A stretch of DNA of 64,000 bases, taken from the NCBI GenBank assembly GCA_023078555.1, contig CM041200.1, forward strand, positions 2,922,001-2,986,000. Direction: 5' to 3'. Of this stretch, positions 1 to 18,023 are shown one piece after another. A program made the position numbers and the translations under genes. The notes under the pieces are model-generated. The model did not search any database. It saw only the letters and a program-made list of their open reading frames with translations, and was not told where the DNA came from. The first letter of the stretch is position 1, and each line of letters starts with the position of its first letter. The DNA comes from Ulva prolifera (lineage: Eukaryota > Chlorophyta > Ulvophyceae > Ulvales > Ulvaceae).

Positions 1-649
1 TCGTAGCACCAGGAGAAGTGAGTCCCGGGCACATGACATCAGCACCTGCTAGCACAAATTTAATGGCACCTGTATCAACTCTCAGCTTTTTCATCATGTC
101 TGGAAACCTGTGGATCAGCCTCAATGTTGGACACCATGGCCCGTCCCTGGTCGTGAAGAAGGTTGGTTCCCCATGTGACATGACGATTTGAATGTGACCT
201 TGGCTGCACCACATGATAACTTTGATTACCACATGGATCAACACAGCAATGCATCAAATGACTGCGCCCAGAGTTCTGGAGATCAGGTAATGCAGATGAA
301 CCATACCATTTGGCTATGTGAAGAATTTCTTTTTTGGGAATCAGCACATCTATTAGGCCGGTGTCCGCCAGGTATGGATAGCTTTCGCACAGTGAAGCTG
401 CAGCAAAGATGAACTTAGGCCACTGCACGATCTACAGCAACTACAACATTGAACACTTGCGATGGAATGTCATGTATGCTAATGCTATGGAGATGACCGG
501 TTGAAATGCGCACACAGCATGAATGGTTGCGAAGAGGGTGTCTACAAGCCCTGACACAGAGGCTGCGCACCACGTATCCCTCGCGCAACTGATGACTTTA
601 CTGGCCCTATGGAAGATACATCGCTATTGCTGAACTTCTTGAATATCAT
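1..649 (-). CDS. MCTS1: MCTS1 homologue (PUA-domain translation factor), 3' end beyond the window
   Basis: Three exons read on the minus strand: 649-571, 397-307 and 203 to the window edge, with splice phases that agree (donors GTGCGC and GTATGG). The protein opens MIFKKFSNSDVSSIG and continues with KSSVARGIR, the usual MCTS1 N-terminus. The pre-PUA domain contains VLIPKKEILHIAKC. The PUA domain begins at GHIQIVMSHGEP, followed by RDGPWCPTLRLIHRFP and GAIKFVLAGADVMCPGLTSPGA. MCTS1 partners DENR in recycling 40S subunits and in translation re-initiation in the cytosol. The final few residues lie outside the window. The gene is divergent from the SAM-domain gene that starts at 1116. Identification rests on motif recall across the whole length, and I am confident in it. 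Confidence 0.93.
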
Positions 650-1115
650 CCTACCTCTCGCCTTCTACAGATTGTGAACAATTGCGAATGTGCAGCGAAA
701 GTTTGACTTACGACCGCTACCCACACGCACATCCGTTGAACACAATTGTGTTCTCAGCTTTAGAGATCCACACATCGCCGGAGTGGCGATTGGCGCCGTC
801 GCATGCCCGGTCTTGGCAATCGGCAGATCTCTTCGATCACGAAACATGAGTGGCGACGTGGGGTAGCAGCGCAGTGCACAACCTGCCTCCCAAACGCGTA
901 TCTGCCTGGCCACCTGAGCATCGACGATGAAACGCAACACTCTGTCGCAGCCACCTCCTGAGTTCGCGTAGTGCCATGCTCTAATTTGGTCGACGGACAC
1001 GATCTCGTTGATGCCAGGTGCACCACCGGTGTGACGGTCTTCATGCGCAAGTGCAGGTTGGGCACGCGAAGGCTGTGTTGACAGTGCTTTCGTCTGATCT
1101 GTATCGACTCCATAC
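650..1115. promoter_or_regulatory. Divergent intergenic region between MCTS1 and the SAM-domain gene
   Basis: These 466 bp separate the ATG of MCTS1 (minus) from the ATG at 1116 (plus), so they must hold both 5' untranslated regions and both promoters. No TATA box or other clear element was seen. Minus-strand frames stay open over much of 665-1117, but their translations show no domain. Confidence 0.45.
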
Positions 1116-4100
1116 ATGGATGTTGAGGAATCAGCCGATCCTGCGCTTGCCCGCGTTGCAGATGACTTGGGCCGCGCTGATGCCGATGTGTCCCAATATA
1201 TTCAAGATGTTGATGACACTGACGTGCAAGATCTAGACTATTCCCAGACTGTTCAAGACTACACCCCTGACTACGGTGTGGACCGTATCATTTTGCACCA
1301 TGCACCCAGCACCGCGACACGATGTCCTGTGCCAACATTCACACATGCAGAAATGCCAGAAAGCTGACCTTGAGAACGTGTTCAGTCGAGGGCCTCTGTA
1401 CGAATCCCACCGAACAGGGTTGACAATGCAGGAAGGCAGTGTGAGACTATCCGATTGCCTGCCCAAGGAAGTGGTGTGCATGATCGTGCACAGTCAGCTC
1501 GCCCTGCATCAGCAACCCCACGATCACGGAGGTCTGCATCGAGGCGTTCTCTGTCAGCAAAGCCACAGCAAGGCAGCAACTGCAGGGTTGCATCGATTCC
1601 ACCTTCCAGATGGAATTCTGTAGACGTGGGGGCATGGATATTTTCAATTGGGATGGGGCAATACAAGAAGGTGTTCTTACACAATCAGATCGATGGTCCA
1701 CTTCTGTTGGCGTTGGATATTGGCTTGCTCAAACAAGAATTAAAAATATCCTCTCTTGGACACAGACTCACCATTTACGATGCCATAGCGAAGCTCCAGG
1801 CCTCTGCCTCGTGTTCAGACAGGTCCTTGAGCCCCGCAGCTCGGCGAGGACTTGCTAAAGGTGGCCCGCCCTCCCTGGACTCTGCCACCGTCGCTCGTGC
1901 CACCATGGCTGGATAGTTTTCGGAATTGGCTGGCTCACAGCTGCATGCTGAAGACTCTCACTTTGCAGCTTCACCAATTCAGAAGTTGCCGAGGCCCTGC
2001 AGTGCTCCCTCACCACTTCCGAGGCACCCACCGCAGTCTGGACATGTTCTGCCTCCAGACAATTACTTGGGACCGGCCACAGGGAAACAAACAGTGTATG
2101 CAGTGCCTCCTTGGGAATTGTTTTACAGTCCACTTTCTCCGGCGTGATTATTGTCTCCGCTGCCGTCCTGCAAGATCTTCTGGTCTGAAGTCATAGTCAT
2201 TGTCTCCTGCAGGTATGAAAACTTGAAGCGATTGAAGTATGATCTTGGGCGTGCCCAAGAAAGAGCAAGGCATGTGGAGTCAGTCAAATTGGATCTCGAG
2301 CGAAAACATCGCATATACAAAGAAAATGTGTCGCGGGTCAAAGGCATGTTCATTGCTTATGCAGAAGCAGAACTAGCAATGGTACAGCAGCTACATGCAT
2401 GAAATTGCTGCTTCAGGGGAACTCACTGCACTGACAAAGATGAATAAACTCAAGCTTCAGGATACGTGGTCGCCCAGCAATCACATTGACGGAGCTGTAC
2501 CGTGGATGCATACGGGTAGCAAGACTAATGCTCGCAAAGAGTTTCCAGAGCGATATGGTGCTCCAGGGGATGGCTCCAGAACTGAAGAATCATTTGCACC
2601 ACGCCTGACCAACACTCCCACAGCCAGAGTGTGCCTTCATGATCTGCTTCAACATTGGATTGGGACCTGGGTTCAAGTGTGACGAATGCATGGTGCCAGC
2701 ACAGGAGCGCCGGGAGGCTATCGCGGGCACCCCTTTTGCCTTACGCCTGCAGAGTGCCCAAGCTAAGCACGCGGCAGACTTGTCTGAGCTGCATGCACGA
2801 CTGTATAGCGTACCCAAGGTGGAACTGAGCAGGCAAGATTATGACAGTGTCCAAGCCTATTTCATTTCTTGCACTGGAGATGATGCTCTTCCAAATGAAC
2901 CCCAAGAACGTGACTCGAAGCTGAACGAAATGATTGATGATGCTCAGGTAGCGTATCTGCAATGGACTCTATTGAAACGGAGTCCTCTTGCCTGATTCAG
3001 GATCAGGATCTAATAGCCAACTGAGGAGCTGCAGCACAGCGCTATCACTTGTGATTTTCACTCCCATGGAAGCAAACTGCACTTTGTGTAGGTGCAAAAG
3101 GATCTAATGATCACACCTCAGATCCAGCAAATAATCCTCAAGAAGCGGGGAAAGACAAAACTGCAAGCCATTTCAGCTCTGCTGAAACAAAAGAGCTTCC
3201 TATCACGCTTACATACAAAGTCTCGTAGAGGTCCTTCGAGTCAGAAGCCAAGACCATTGCCAAATCCCCAGGGGAAACTGCCAAACGAAGCGCGACGGCA
3301 TGAAATGCATGTATGTGTTGCATAGACATGCAGCTTACTCGAGCCCTACTCTTGAAGCAATGTGCCTCACCACTCTTTGTGCAGGAGAGCAAACGCATGG
3401 CAGGATGCCTTGGCTGGAATCAAGGGCAGGATGAGATTGAACCCAGCATGTGTATCGAGCGCATTCAAGGCATGTTCCAACGCGCAAAGTACTACAAAGC
3501 AGGCAAAGTCATAGAGAAGGACAGTGGAAAGCCATTCATTCCAGATTGGGACAAGCTACAGAACGACAGCCCCGTGCAAGCAACCCTGGCATATGAAATG
3601 GTGTGCATGTACCTGTGCCTGATTGAACTACAATGCGCACGTTGTGATGTTTAGTATGGTGCATATGTGAATGAGCATCACACATACTTGAAGTCGAAGA
3701 TCCATCCCTGGAAAGGGCGTGGCGTGAGTCAGCGCTTCACCACTGCATGATCTATACAGGCAGCTCCTGCGCAAATGTGTGGCAAAGGGGAGAGGTAGCG
3801 GGGGTCACTGTATGCATGAGTACTGGAGTCTTTCATGTATGGACAATTACGTCGACATCCGTATGGCTGTTGGTACTTCCTCAGTAACTCAGCGATACAT
3901 CTGTGCAGACTCAGGTGATGGAAGCTGCAACAGCTGCTGATCCTGAAAGCCTGCCAGACGATTTGGTGCTGCAATTCACTCACTTGCTATCCAACATGAC
4001 AGATCGTGAATTGGATCATGTGACCAGTGATTGCTATATGCAAATGTCTGCAGACGAACAGTTGCTACTATTTTTCAGGTGTGCTCTCACAAACGGCATA

Positions 4101-4890
4101 AATTTATGCCTCATCATTTAAAACTGGTAGTTCATGCTTCTTCGTCCGGAGTCTGCGGGTTCTACATTTTTGTGCTGAGCACGGTAACATGGAAGCTCAC
4201 GCTGCAAGCTTGGGTGATCAATGCTGTGTTAGTACCATTGGATGCAGGCTCCGCTCGGGAGGACGGATGATGCTAGTCATTCAATAACCAGTAACCTGAT
4301 TATGTTTCATGCCTGATGTGAGAGAATCAGTGCTGGCTTCAACATGCTGACTCAAACTGTAGCATCCACTACACCAGGAACAGTGTACACCTGGTTGCAC
4401 CCATATCTGTCAATGAGTGTGAATCATGTCCGCTTAGTCTTTAGCGTATCACTCGTCATACTCCTTACGTTCTGCATAGTTCGATGCAAAGATTACAAGA
4501 TCGATGTTCTGATGAAATAACACGGCAGTCCTGGAACATATGCAGGCGAATTGTGCGGAGTTTTCCTGAAGATCAACATTTTGACATCTGCCCTGACTGA
4601 TTTCTGATTCATGCAGGGCTGTCCGCGGTCAACAGTTCCTTCAAAGGCAGCAACTTGCTGTTTCGAACAAGCATCAATGGGTAGACGACGAACTGAATAA
4701 GTCACAGTTTCCACGGAAACAGGTGACAAAAAAACAACAGGATCAATTTTTTAGTCGCCTGATGCAAGATGCTCAGCAACGAGCTTGCAAGAAGGCAGCT
4801 GCAACGTCTGAGAAGATTGCAAAGGAGGCTGCAATATTGAAGTCGTCGAAGTTGTGGGGAATATCCGCAAAGCTGTGCAGGAATCCGTGA
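1116..4890 (+). CDS. SAM-domain and coiled-coil protein, multi-exon, function unknown
   Basis: The start ATG at 1116 opens an acidic segment (MDVEESADPALARVADDLGR). Exon 1 likely ends at 1275 and exon 2 starts at 1432 in matching phase. A Ser/Arg-rich stretch is followed by a sterile alpha motif at about 1605-1800 (NSVDVGAWIFSIGMGQYKKV, then LLKQELKISSLGHRLTIYDA). Further exons are a coiled coil from about 2213 (YENLKRLKYDLGRAQERARH), a helical segment at about 2640-2995, one at about 3385-3650, and an acidic helix at 3906-4078 (ESLPDDLVLQFTHLLSNMTD). The last exon, about 4616-4890, is Gln/Lys-rich and ends in a stop. The exons may belong to one gene or two. SAM domains mediate protein association; I do not recognise the family. 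Boundaries between 1810 and 4600 are approximate. Confidence 0.6.
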
Positions 4891-5032
4891 TATTACACCG
4901 TCTCAATACATTCACTGAAATAGCAGAGACTGATCACGCTCACCAATGTATATGAATGCTGTACATGTTATCATACTGCTTGACCAATTTCGAAAAAATA
5001 TTTGCACTACTCATATATCACACCGACTACCA

Positions 5033-6547
5033 TCAGGATAACAATTCACAACGAGTCTCTCCATGAATATCCGTTGTCAACTCCAAAACACAAGGCTTCG
5101 CATCAAGCATATTGCGTGACATGCCCACATCCAAACGCCAGATTTTACCATTGCAATCGCTGTTCGCCCCCTGCATTTGTGGAGTATGTCCAACCACCTG
5201 CCGCTTACAATTTAAAGGACTCAAAACCTGTTCAAGTTGTCGTTGTAATTGAACTCGCAGGAAAGGCTGCATCTTCTCTTTTCCAAAGGTGCGATTCCAC
5301 ATCACTCCATCAATACTCCTGCATGGGATCAATGTTGGCCACGGGAGGGACCCAGCGGACATGCCAACCATGGCTGTGGCGGCAAGGAACGCATGGTGCA
5401 CATGGCAGATCATACCCCATAGCAATGAAAGGTGGTGGTGCGTGACCCCCGGATGGCAGCTGGTCACGCCGCATCCAGGCGGCTACTTCACCGTTGATTC
5501 TTTCGATGCCGTGTTGCACGTGCATTGGCAGCAAGGATCCGTGTGCAAAAACTGTATCGTTGACAACCAGGACAGTAGGATTCTTTGAGAGTTCCAGCGC
5601 CACAGGCTGACCGGGACAGAATAGAGACATGCGGGCCCGAATTAGCTTCTCCATGTCAAACATGTCCTCATCTGGAAGGCCCATGATCATCGCGGACTCG
5701 AAAAACGCGCCTCGAGTGACATACCTGTAGTTCATGTCATTGCTGGAGAAATGACTCCGCAGCCATAGTGATGACAATCTGGACAAACAGGCCAACACAC
5801 AGATAAGGACATAGGAGCAGAGCTGACCTGAAATCCCCGCACACATTCAAGCTTTCATGATTTCCGTTGAGAATGTGAATGGCCCCTCCCTCAGCTTCGG
5901 CTTGGCGGCCAAGCTGCCTCAGAAGCATCAGTGTGGCGATTTCTGCATCCCCGCGATCAAAAATGTCCCCTAGCTGTACAACAATGGCATCCCCACCCGT
6001 CCAGACAGGGATCCCATTCGGAAATTCGGCCACTGATGCTAGTTCAAGACAGCTCATCGCCTTATTGATGTCCCCATGAATGTCGCCAACTGCACGTGCT
6101 TACCCGTGAGAGCGTTCGTCATTGACACACGGAATGCAGCAAATTTGACCTTGACAAGCTGTGGTTCCTGCCCCGTGAAACAGTGCCATAATGCAGGAGG
6201 GAGCGCGATACGTGGCACCTCAGTCGCGCTGATCATCTCTGTCACCGAATGCCTTGAGTAGCAGCAATTACGCAGTGATCAGTACAGCTTGAGGACGCAC
6301 TTGCTATAATCCGTCCAGTGGTTTGTATGACCGTAGGGGGTACAAGCTGAGTTGGGGCTTCGAAGCAGACCTCCAATTGGAGCGAGCTGACTTGCGGGCT
6401 TGCTTCAGCCACAGCAGAATATGTGAAGCTTCTACGACTGGGATGCCGCGGTGCACTGGCAGGTTTTAAGCGTATATGGCTCGGGCGCCGTGGCATCGCT
6501 GAGCCAGGTGGCCCCACGCGAACACGCGCAGCTCTCTGAGCTGGCAT
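5033..6547 (-). CDS. Shewanella-like protein phosphatase (SLP/Shelphs type), probably organellar
   Basis: Several minus-strand exons give the metallophosphatase core in order: GDIHGDINKA near 6060, GDIFDRGD near 5955, GNHES near 5865, a VNDTVFAHGSLLP block near 5520, and VVGHTPQMQGANSDCNGKIW near 5150, with DVGMSR and a stop at 5033-5035. The GDxHG, GDxxDRG and GNHE motifs carry the metal ligands. The phrase GDIFDRGD and the C-terminal KIWRLDVGM are typical of the Shewanella-like PPP phosphatases, which in plants form plastid (SLP1) and mitochondrial (SLP2) groups. The chosen start is MPAQRAARVRVGPPGS at 6547; it gives an Arg/Ser-rich acid-poor N-terminus like a transit peptide. An in-frame ATG at 6652 is possible. 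The junction just upstream of GDIHGD is not certain. Confidence 0.85.
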
Positions 6548-7464
6548 CACGTTAAACCCCGTCCCCCAGTGCGAAATATCTTCACGTTCGAGATGCAGCG
6601 CTGAAATCAACCACTGGTAGTCAAGATCACAAATCACCGACTCCGCGCGCACATACTATACAGCCTGACGTCGACACGCGAAACCAAATCCACGAAAAAA
6701 ATAGTTCACTGCTGTTGAATGCTTCGAGGAACACTAAAGCGGCGTGCTGATGCGATGTGCGTAGATGACGTGACAACGTTCATGAAGCATATTACAAACA
6801 ACAGGATTTCACATGACAACCATTTTAGTTGTGTATCATGGTTTCTCTCTGCTAAAACTTAGTCTGCGTGTTCTTCGTAAGACATGTCAGAGCACCTGAT
6901 GCAAACCCGATCCCGCTGGCCTGAATCGCGACACCTCAACCGGCTCCCGTGGCCGGTAGCCGGCAGCAAATTCGCGACCTCAGCCAAGGCGCAGCTGCAC
7001 GCAGGCCAAGAATGTACCTGAGGACAGCAATGGCGTCGACAAACTCGCACCTAGCTTGCAAAAGTGGTTGCCTGTGCTCGCCACAGCACAGCTGTGCGGT
7101 CACGTACTTCGACTACAGCGTTGCAAGCTTCCCAATGTTGATGCACTTCAGCACTTCACAGCTGTGAAGTGCACAAGCTGATCAGTGTCGCAGAGTAGTT
7201 CATGGTGTATACGCTACGCCGAATTTGCACACTCAATTCTTCGATGTGGCTATGTGGTGGCCACAGATGCTCAGTGTCGTATCACCGCGGACAAGCAGCT
7301 GCAACGAAACAGATCAGTAAAACGGAAATTCAAGTCCCGAAGCCGTCTTTACACTCCAGATAGCCACAAAGCAATGTCAGGCCACGGGAACTGAACTCAA
7401 ATTGAACGGTACACCAATCTGCGACCTAATCTTGATGCCACCAGGCACCTCAACGTTCGATGGT
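6548..7464. other. Intergenic interval between two minus-strand genes
   Basis: It should contain the 5' region of the phosphatase gene and the 3' flank of the lysine-rich gene. Short open frames occur on both strands, but none shows a domain or convincing exon structure. No repeat was found. Confidence 0.4.
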
Positions 7465-8774
7465 TCACCTGCGCTCTTGCTGGTTGTAATGCTTCTTTTT
7501 GTCCTTGTCTTTCTGAGCGGCTTCTTTTTGTGCCCGTATCTTAGCCTCTTCAGCAGCAGCACGGCTGAATGCAGCATTGGCAGCCGGCTTCTTCTTCTTA
7601 CCACCAGCCTTGTTGACCAGCTTCTTCTTTGCCTGAGCTGGGTCCAAAAGTTTCAGTGGTTCCTGAGCAACATCAGCCGCCAGTGAGCATGCACATTGGA
7701 TTGCAAACCATGTACTCAAATGGGGGCAAAAACTAAGAGAATCACTGAATCTGTTTCACTTTGAGCAGAATTACCCCGCAAGTTGGCTCTGTACCTGAGA
7801 CTTTCCTTCTGCATCTACAATCAACGGTTCAGCTGCTTCAGGAATGACTGGCTCTGCTTGTGAGTCCGTCACAGGCACACCATCAGCATCTCCTGCAGTC
7901 TTTGGCTTATCCTTCTTTTTCTTCTTCTTCTTAGATTCAAGTGCTTCCGGCTCAGGCTGAGCACCATCAATACCCAGTTCTCCAAGGACGGCCTGCAGCT
8001 CTTCCATCTCTTTCATTTTCTTCTCCTGCAACAAGATGAATGTTAGTCCAACCTGGTCGTCATTAGGAAAGCAACGTAAGAAATTAAATCACCAGACACT
8101 GTGCGTGAACGATGTAGATGGCCACACCTTCTTACTCAATTGCCGTTCTTCCGGCTTAGTGTCGACCGCCCGTGATGTTGATGGTGTGATCTCACTCACA
8201 TTGCGACTTGCGGGCATACTGGGAGGTTCACTTTCCTCTTCGCTATCTTCGTCGTGTGCGACTTCAAGTCCCATCTGCTCAGCAATGTCCACCATCTCCT
8301 GGTGGTTACCTTCTGGCTCCTCCGGCTCCTCCGCCTCCTCTTGGGCGGCAGCTTTCTGCTGGTGCTCCTGAACACAAGTACACCATGTAGCCGTTGCATT
8401 ATCAGATGGTCAATGAAATCTCAAGCCTGGCAGTGGTAGGCAACCTCTGCCACCATCAACGACACCTGGCAATCAGAGCATCAGAAAGGTCATGCCTGCA
8501 CCCAACTCGCCATTGGTACCATGCCAAAGTCGTCATCATCATCGTCTTCGGCCCAATTCAGATCTTGAGCATTGGCCTCTGTGACTGTCTGGAAGGTGGG
8601 AAATCCTATGCTGGAGGCTGGATGAGATGAGCCTGATGCCTTCGATTTGTCTTTCTTTGATTTCTCATCCTTGTCCTTACCGGATTTCTTCGACTTTTTC
8701 TTTGTCTTTGTATCTAGCGCAGCGAAGGCATTGGTGCTGACGATGGAAGGTTGCTGGTTCACGCTGGAACGCAT
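7465..8774 (-). CDS. Lysine-rich, highly charged protein with four or more exons, function unknown
   Basis: The likely start is MRSSVNQQPSIVSTNAFAAL at 8774. Exon 1 carries a Lys run (KTKKKSKKSGKDKDEKSKKD) and an Asp-rich stretch near 8535. Exon 2, about 8369-8130, is Glu-rich and contains NHQEMVDIAEQMGLEVAHDE; it ends before GTGTGG. Exon 3, about 8024-7796, begins EKKMKEMEELQAVLGELGID and has a run of seven lysines. The last exon contains QEPLKLLDPAQAKKKLVN and GGKKKKPAANAAF and ends KDKKKHYNQQERR at the stop 7465-7467. Alternating acidic and basic blocks suggest a disordered, RNA- or ribosome-associated protein, but that is inference. The NAFAALD phrase recurs in several unrelated Lys-rich eukaryotic proteins, so no family is named. 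Confidence 0.7.
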
Positions 8775-9330
8775 CGCCGTCTGCTTTACACAGTTTTCGA
8801 TACCGTTCACACTTCCACGTATCTCAGCAAAGGTACAGCTACTAACGTCCGATACTGACAGAGACTGGGTATCCGATGTCGGGGAGCGCAGCTATGGGGT
8901 GCGGAACGACCTGCACAAGGTACATCTACCCTTCTCCCGTGGTAGGTGGCCTAAAGAGGGTGTATTGCTATCATCAATAAAACTTATGCCAGAATTACCA
9001 ACGCAGCTTGCGCCATCCTGTGCTGTCACAACAAACCGCGACAGCGCGCTATAGCGACACCAGCACGGGGCCATGCATGGTGATCAGCAGCAGCATCTGT
9101 GCCAGTTTGCGTCGATCACACCTGCGAACGTATAACAACGGGATCAGATGTGAGTGTCGGGACTTGTTGGACCAATGTCCATTCAACAGGCTCATCCGAC
9201 ATGCCGGAGTAGCCCAACACCCTTGAGAATAAGTTCGCCAATGGCATCTGACTGAGGTGTATGCTAGTGAAAATATGACGTTGCTCGCAGTATCTTGCTT
9301 TTAGTTGCTTTCGAATCACAGCGTTGGCAG
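8775..9330. other. Divergent interval between the lysine-rich gene and DHX8
   Basis: The lysine-rich gene starts leftward at 8774 and DHX8 starts rightward at 9331, so both promoters lie here. A minus-strand frame at about 9121-9319 is open for 66 codons and ends at a possible donor (CAG then GTGTGA). It might be an upstream exon, but I cannot join it to anything. Confidence 0.35.
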
Positions 9331-15208
<5,878 letters not shown>

Positions 15209-16032
15209 TATGTGTAGCGTTGACCACAGGGATAAGAAGCCAAAGCTGCCCAGCCTGGTGGGAAGGTCCACAGGCCGAGGTGATCGTCAGGGCATGCGGC
15301 ATGTGTCAGTGTGGCTGCGCAGCAATGCATGAGATTGGTCTCAGATTTTTCGTCTGCGTGGGACCTGGTATGCTTGTCATGCTGGTAGTGGTACCAGCAG
15401 ACTGCTCTCTCTGACACCTTGATGCTGGCGCAGGAAACACCCACGACTGTTCACGAATGCACCATGCTCCGACCGTGAGCAGGCATCTGCACCGATGACG
15501 AGCATTTACAATATTTACACACTGTGCGAGCCTCCGTGCACACGAGGTACAGCAGTGTATGACCAAAGCTGTGCTAGTGGCTGAGAGACCATGCACATTT
15601 GATTGAGAGCATCTCTCATCCTGAGCTTTGTGACATGGATACCATGCTGAGACCTTGTGACATGGATACCATGCTGAGACCTTGTGACATGGATACCATG
15701 CTGAGAACTTGTGCATCAATTCCAGGTTGTCATGCACTCACTAAGCTGTCGACTGGCCTGCTGTAGCCTTCAAACTCTACACAGCGGAGAAACCAACATG
15801 TTGGTGCGAATGCCATCACTGCTGTACATCAAATGCTGCCCGGCACACTGTACATGGACCAGTGGCAGATTCCGGAGTTTGGGCACTTTTGTAATCAACC
15901 TGAACCGTTGTGTCCCTCTGTGTACCCATAACCACGCAAATCCATCATCTGGAGAAATGTTTACAAGGTTCAGATGACTGGGTACACACCACCGGCCAAA
16001 TTACCGGGGTGCCGACATGGCAGAGGCACTAT
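15209..16032. other. Convergent interval between DHX8 and MAM33
   Basis: It holds both 3' flanks. The only structure seen is the 27-bp tandem repeat at 15629-15709. No further exon follows the DHX8 stop. Confidence 0.4.
15629..15709. repeat. Tandem repeat, 27-bp unit, three copies
   Basis: The unit begins TGTGACATGGATACCATGCT and ends GAGACCT; three head-to-tail copies are almost identical, with one change near the end of the third. It lies about 420 bp after the DHX8 stop. Confidence 0.9.
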
Positions 16033-16755
16033 TTATGACAGGAAAGTTTTGACCTTCCCCAGCCAGGCGATGTAGTCTTCCTGCTCTTTATCATACACAA
16101 GCCGACATACGTATTGCCCTAAATTTGCATCGATGCCTCGTGCAACCACGAAATCTGTGAAAGCCTGCTGCAATTTGTCATCGAGCTCAGCAAAGCGTGG
16201 CCCCTCATACATTTTTCCGATGTTGTCTTCTTCACTCTTCAGGAAAAAGGCGACATCTTGTACAGTTGGGTCTGCTTCATCGTTTTCCACATAGTAACAT
16301 TGGAATTGAAGGACCTTCCCATCTTTCACCACGTCAACTGAGAATGTCACAGGGTATGCTGCCTCCTCACCTTGACCTTCCTCGAGCGCATCTTCTTGCA
16401 TTGCATCTTCCTGATCAACTGTGCTGACAGACACTACGATCTCCTCTGGGCCCATCTGTTTGGAGAGCTTCATCAGAGTCTCGGAGGGCTTCGTCAGAAG
16501 GGACCAGCCTTCCGGGGCTGCCTGAAGAGCACTTTCTGTTACCTTCTGCTCAGCTTCATACTCTAGCTCTTGTGCGATCATGTTGGCCAGAGACAACGAA
16601 GGAGACGCGGTGCGGAAACTTCGCCATGCCGTCGCAGGCGTGCATCCACTGCGGCCGAGGACTAGCGAAGAGGATGCGGCAGACTTTACAGCACACCCAC
16701 TGGCGCAGGTCTGATACAACAAGGCAGTTACACGCTGCAAAGCCCGTAGTGTCAT
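16033..16755 (-). CDS. MAM33: Mitochondrial glycoprotein family protein (MAM33/p32/C1QBP)
   Basis: A single open exon. The start MTLRALQRVTALLYQ at 16755 is preferred over an in-frame ATG at 16824 because it directly opens an Arg/Ser/Ala-rich mitochondrial-type presequence of about 50 residues. The mature part has the family features: an N-terminal helix (LANMIAQELEYEAEQKV), an acidic loop (EDAMQEDALEEGQGEEA), a beta-sheet core (YPVTFSVDVVKDGKVLQFQC), and a C-terminal helical pair ending YVCRLVYDKEQEDYIAWLGK. Members form doughnut-shaped acidic trimers in the mitochondrial matrix and act in mitoribosome assembly and oxidative phosphorylation upkeep. At about 240 residues the length is normal. 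Being intronless is unusual among the recognised genes here. Confidence 0.9.
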   Translation of the reverse strand: MTLRALQRVTALLYQTCASGCAVKSAASSSLVLGRSGCTPATAWRSFRTASPSLSLANMIAQELEYEAEQKVTESALQAAPEGWSLLTKPSETLMKLSKQMGPEEIVVSVSTVDQEDAMQEDALEEGQGEEAAYPVTFSVDVVKDGKVLQFQCYYVENDEADPTVQDVAFFLKSEEDNIGKMYEGPRFAELDDKLQQAFTDFVVARGIDANLGQYVCRLVYDKEQEDYIAWLGKVKTFLS

Positions 16756-17358
16756 GTTGATCGCGCAGGATTGAGGCTCTGATATAGGGCTATGCCGTAT
16801 ACAGATCGCCGCGGTGCACTTCAATCCAGAAATCAGCTGGAGCGCTTACGGGCGCCGGCACTTTGGAATAGCCCTCAATACGTGAGGGGCATCGCCCCTG
16901 GATTGCAGCGCATGTGCTCAGGGAGTCAGCATGATTTTCCTGCAGCGACGCCCAAATTTCAACGTGTTTCGGACACAATCAGAGTCGTTTTCGGAAAAGG
17001 CGTGGTCGAAACAAGGCATCGGCGTTTGCCTGCATGACTCTCTGCCGGAACTCGAGTGATCAAAGATGACATTCACGCCTGTTTCACGGCTGCCAGGGGT
17101 TGCATCACGCGCATGATATTTACTGCCTGGATTTGAACCGGCCATGCGCCAGTTTTTGCAACCCCGGTGGCTGCACCGCTGTTCAGAGATCTCATCGTAT
17201 GAATGCAACATGGCGCCCAGGCTCACCCCACCCCAATGGCCAGCTACTACAAGACCCCGAGTGCATCAGCGTGATGTGAACAGCACACCGGCGCATGCCG
17301 GCACATGGGCTGTCACTGCCGACAGAGCGTGGACCGCGGCCCGTTTGTGGCACAACGC

Positions 17359-17393
17359 ACCCTGCACCCTGTACCCTGCACCCTGCACCCTGC
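17359..17393. repeat. Five tandem copies of a 7-mer, ACCCTGC type
   Basis: Units ACCCTGC, ACCCTGT, ACCCTGC, ACCCTGC, ACCCTGC in a row. The unit resembles the plant-type telomere repeat CCCTAAA in length and CCCT core but is not the same. A related stretch with CACCCTGAACCCAAACC lies in DHX8 intron 9 near 13580. Confidence 0.85.
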
Positions 17394-18023
17394 ACAGGAT
17401 ACCATTGCAGCTGGGCATGCAATTGCAGGCGATCGTGGTCGCGCAGGTCGCCCCCACAGGCATGTGGCCGATGCCCTTGGGCATGGCGTGAATCCAGGTT
17501 CTTGCTTTACTATCAAAGAACTTATGTGATCTGTGTCGCCTCTATTGTGAGACGTGGGATGGTAATGAGTGATCGGAGCCCCACAGCCTGAGCAAGCTGC
17601 ACATCAATTTTGGCCTTTCCTCCGCCTTGAGACGGGCGCACGCGCATCCATGTGCGCACAGCGCCAGCATGCATGCACATTGTGGCAGCTGCCATGGCCA
17701 GATCACCACCACATCGCCACTCTACAGCTGCGTGCGCCCCACATCACGCGGGCGGACAGCGCAGGCCTGCTTCCCTCCCGCCCACACTGGGAACAGATAC
17801 ATTGTGTGGCTATTCAAGCTATGCAAGCATGCCTGCTGCGAAGCGCCGGGCGTCCGACGGTTCACAGCCGCCAGGCAACATACGCATCTGGGGAACAGCT
17901 ACTATGCACCATGGTCTCCACTGGCACACGCACCATGTGTTGCCCACGGAGAGGGCTGCGATTCTGTTTTGACGGCGAGACCGTGGCATGTGCCCGCGGG
18001 GACAGCTTAACGTCTGTATACAT

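Noticed and set aside
665-1117. 150- and 117-codon minus-strand frames upstream of MCTS1
   Set aside because: Two overlapping readings with no domain, in a region that must hold two promoters.
15306-15737. Minus-strand frame with repeated VSAWYPCHK
   Set aside because: The peptide repeat merely reflects the 27-bp DNA tandem repeat being a multiple of three.
17110-17180. A GGTTCAAATCC-like T-loop on the minus strand, suggesting a tRNA
   Set aside because: The flanking bases cannot form the T-stem, and no acceptor stem or anticodon arm could be drawn.
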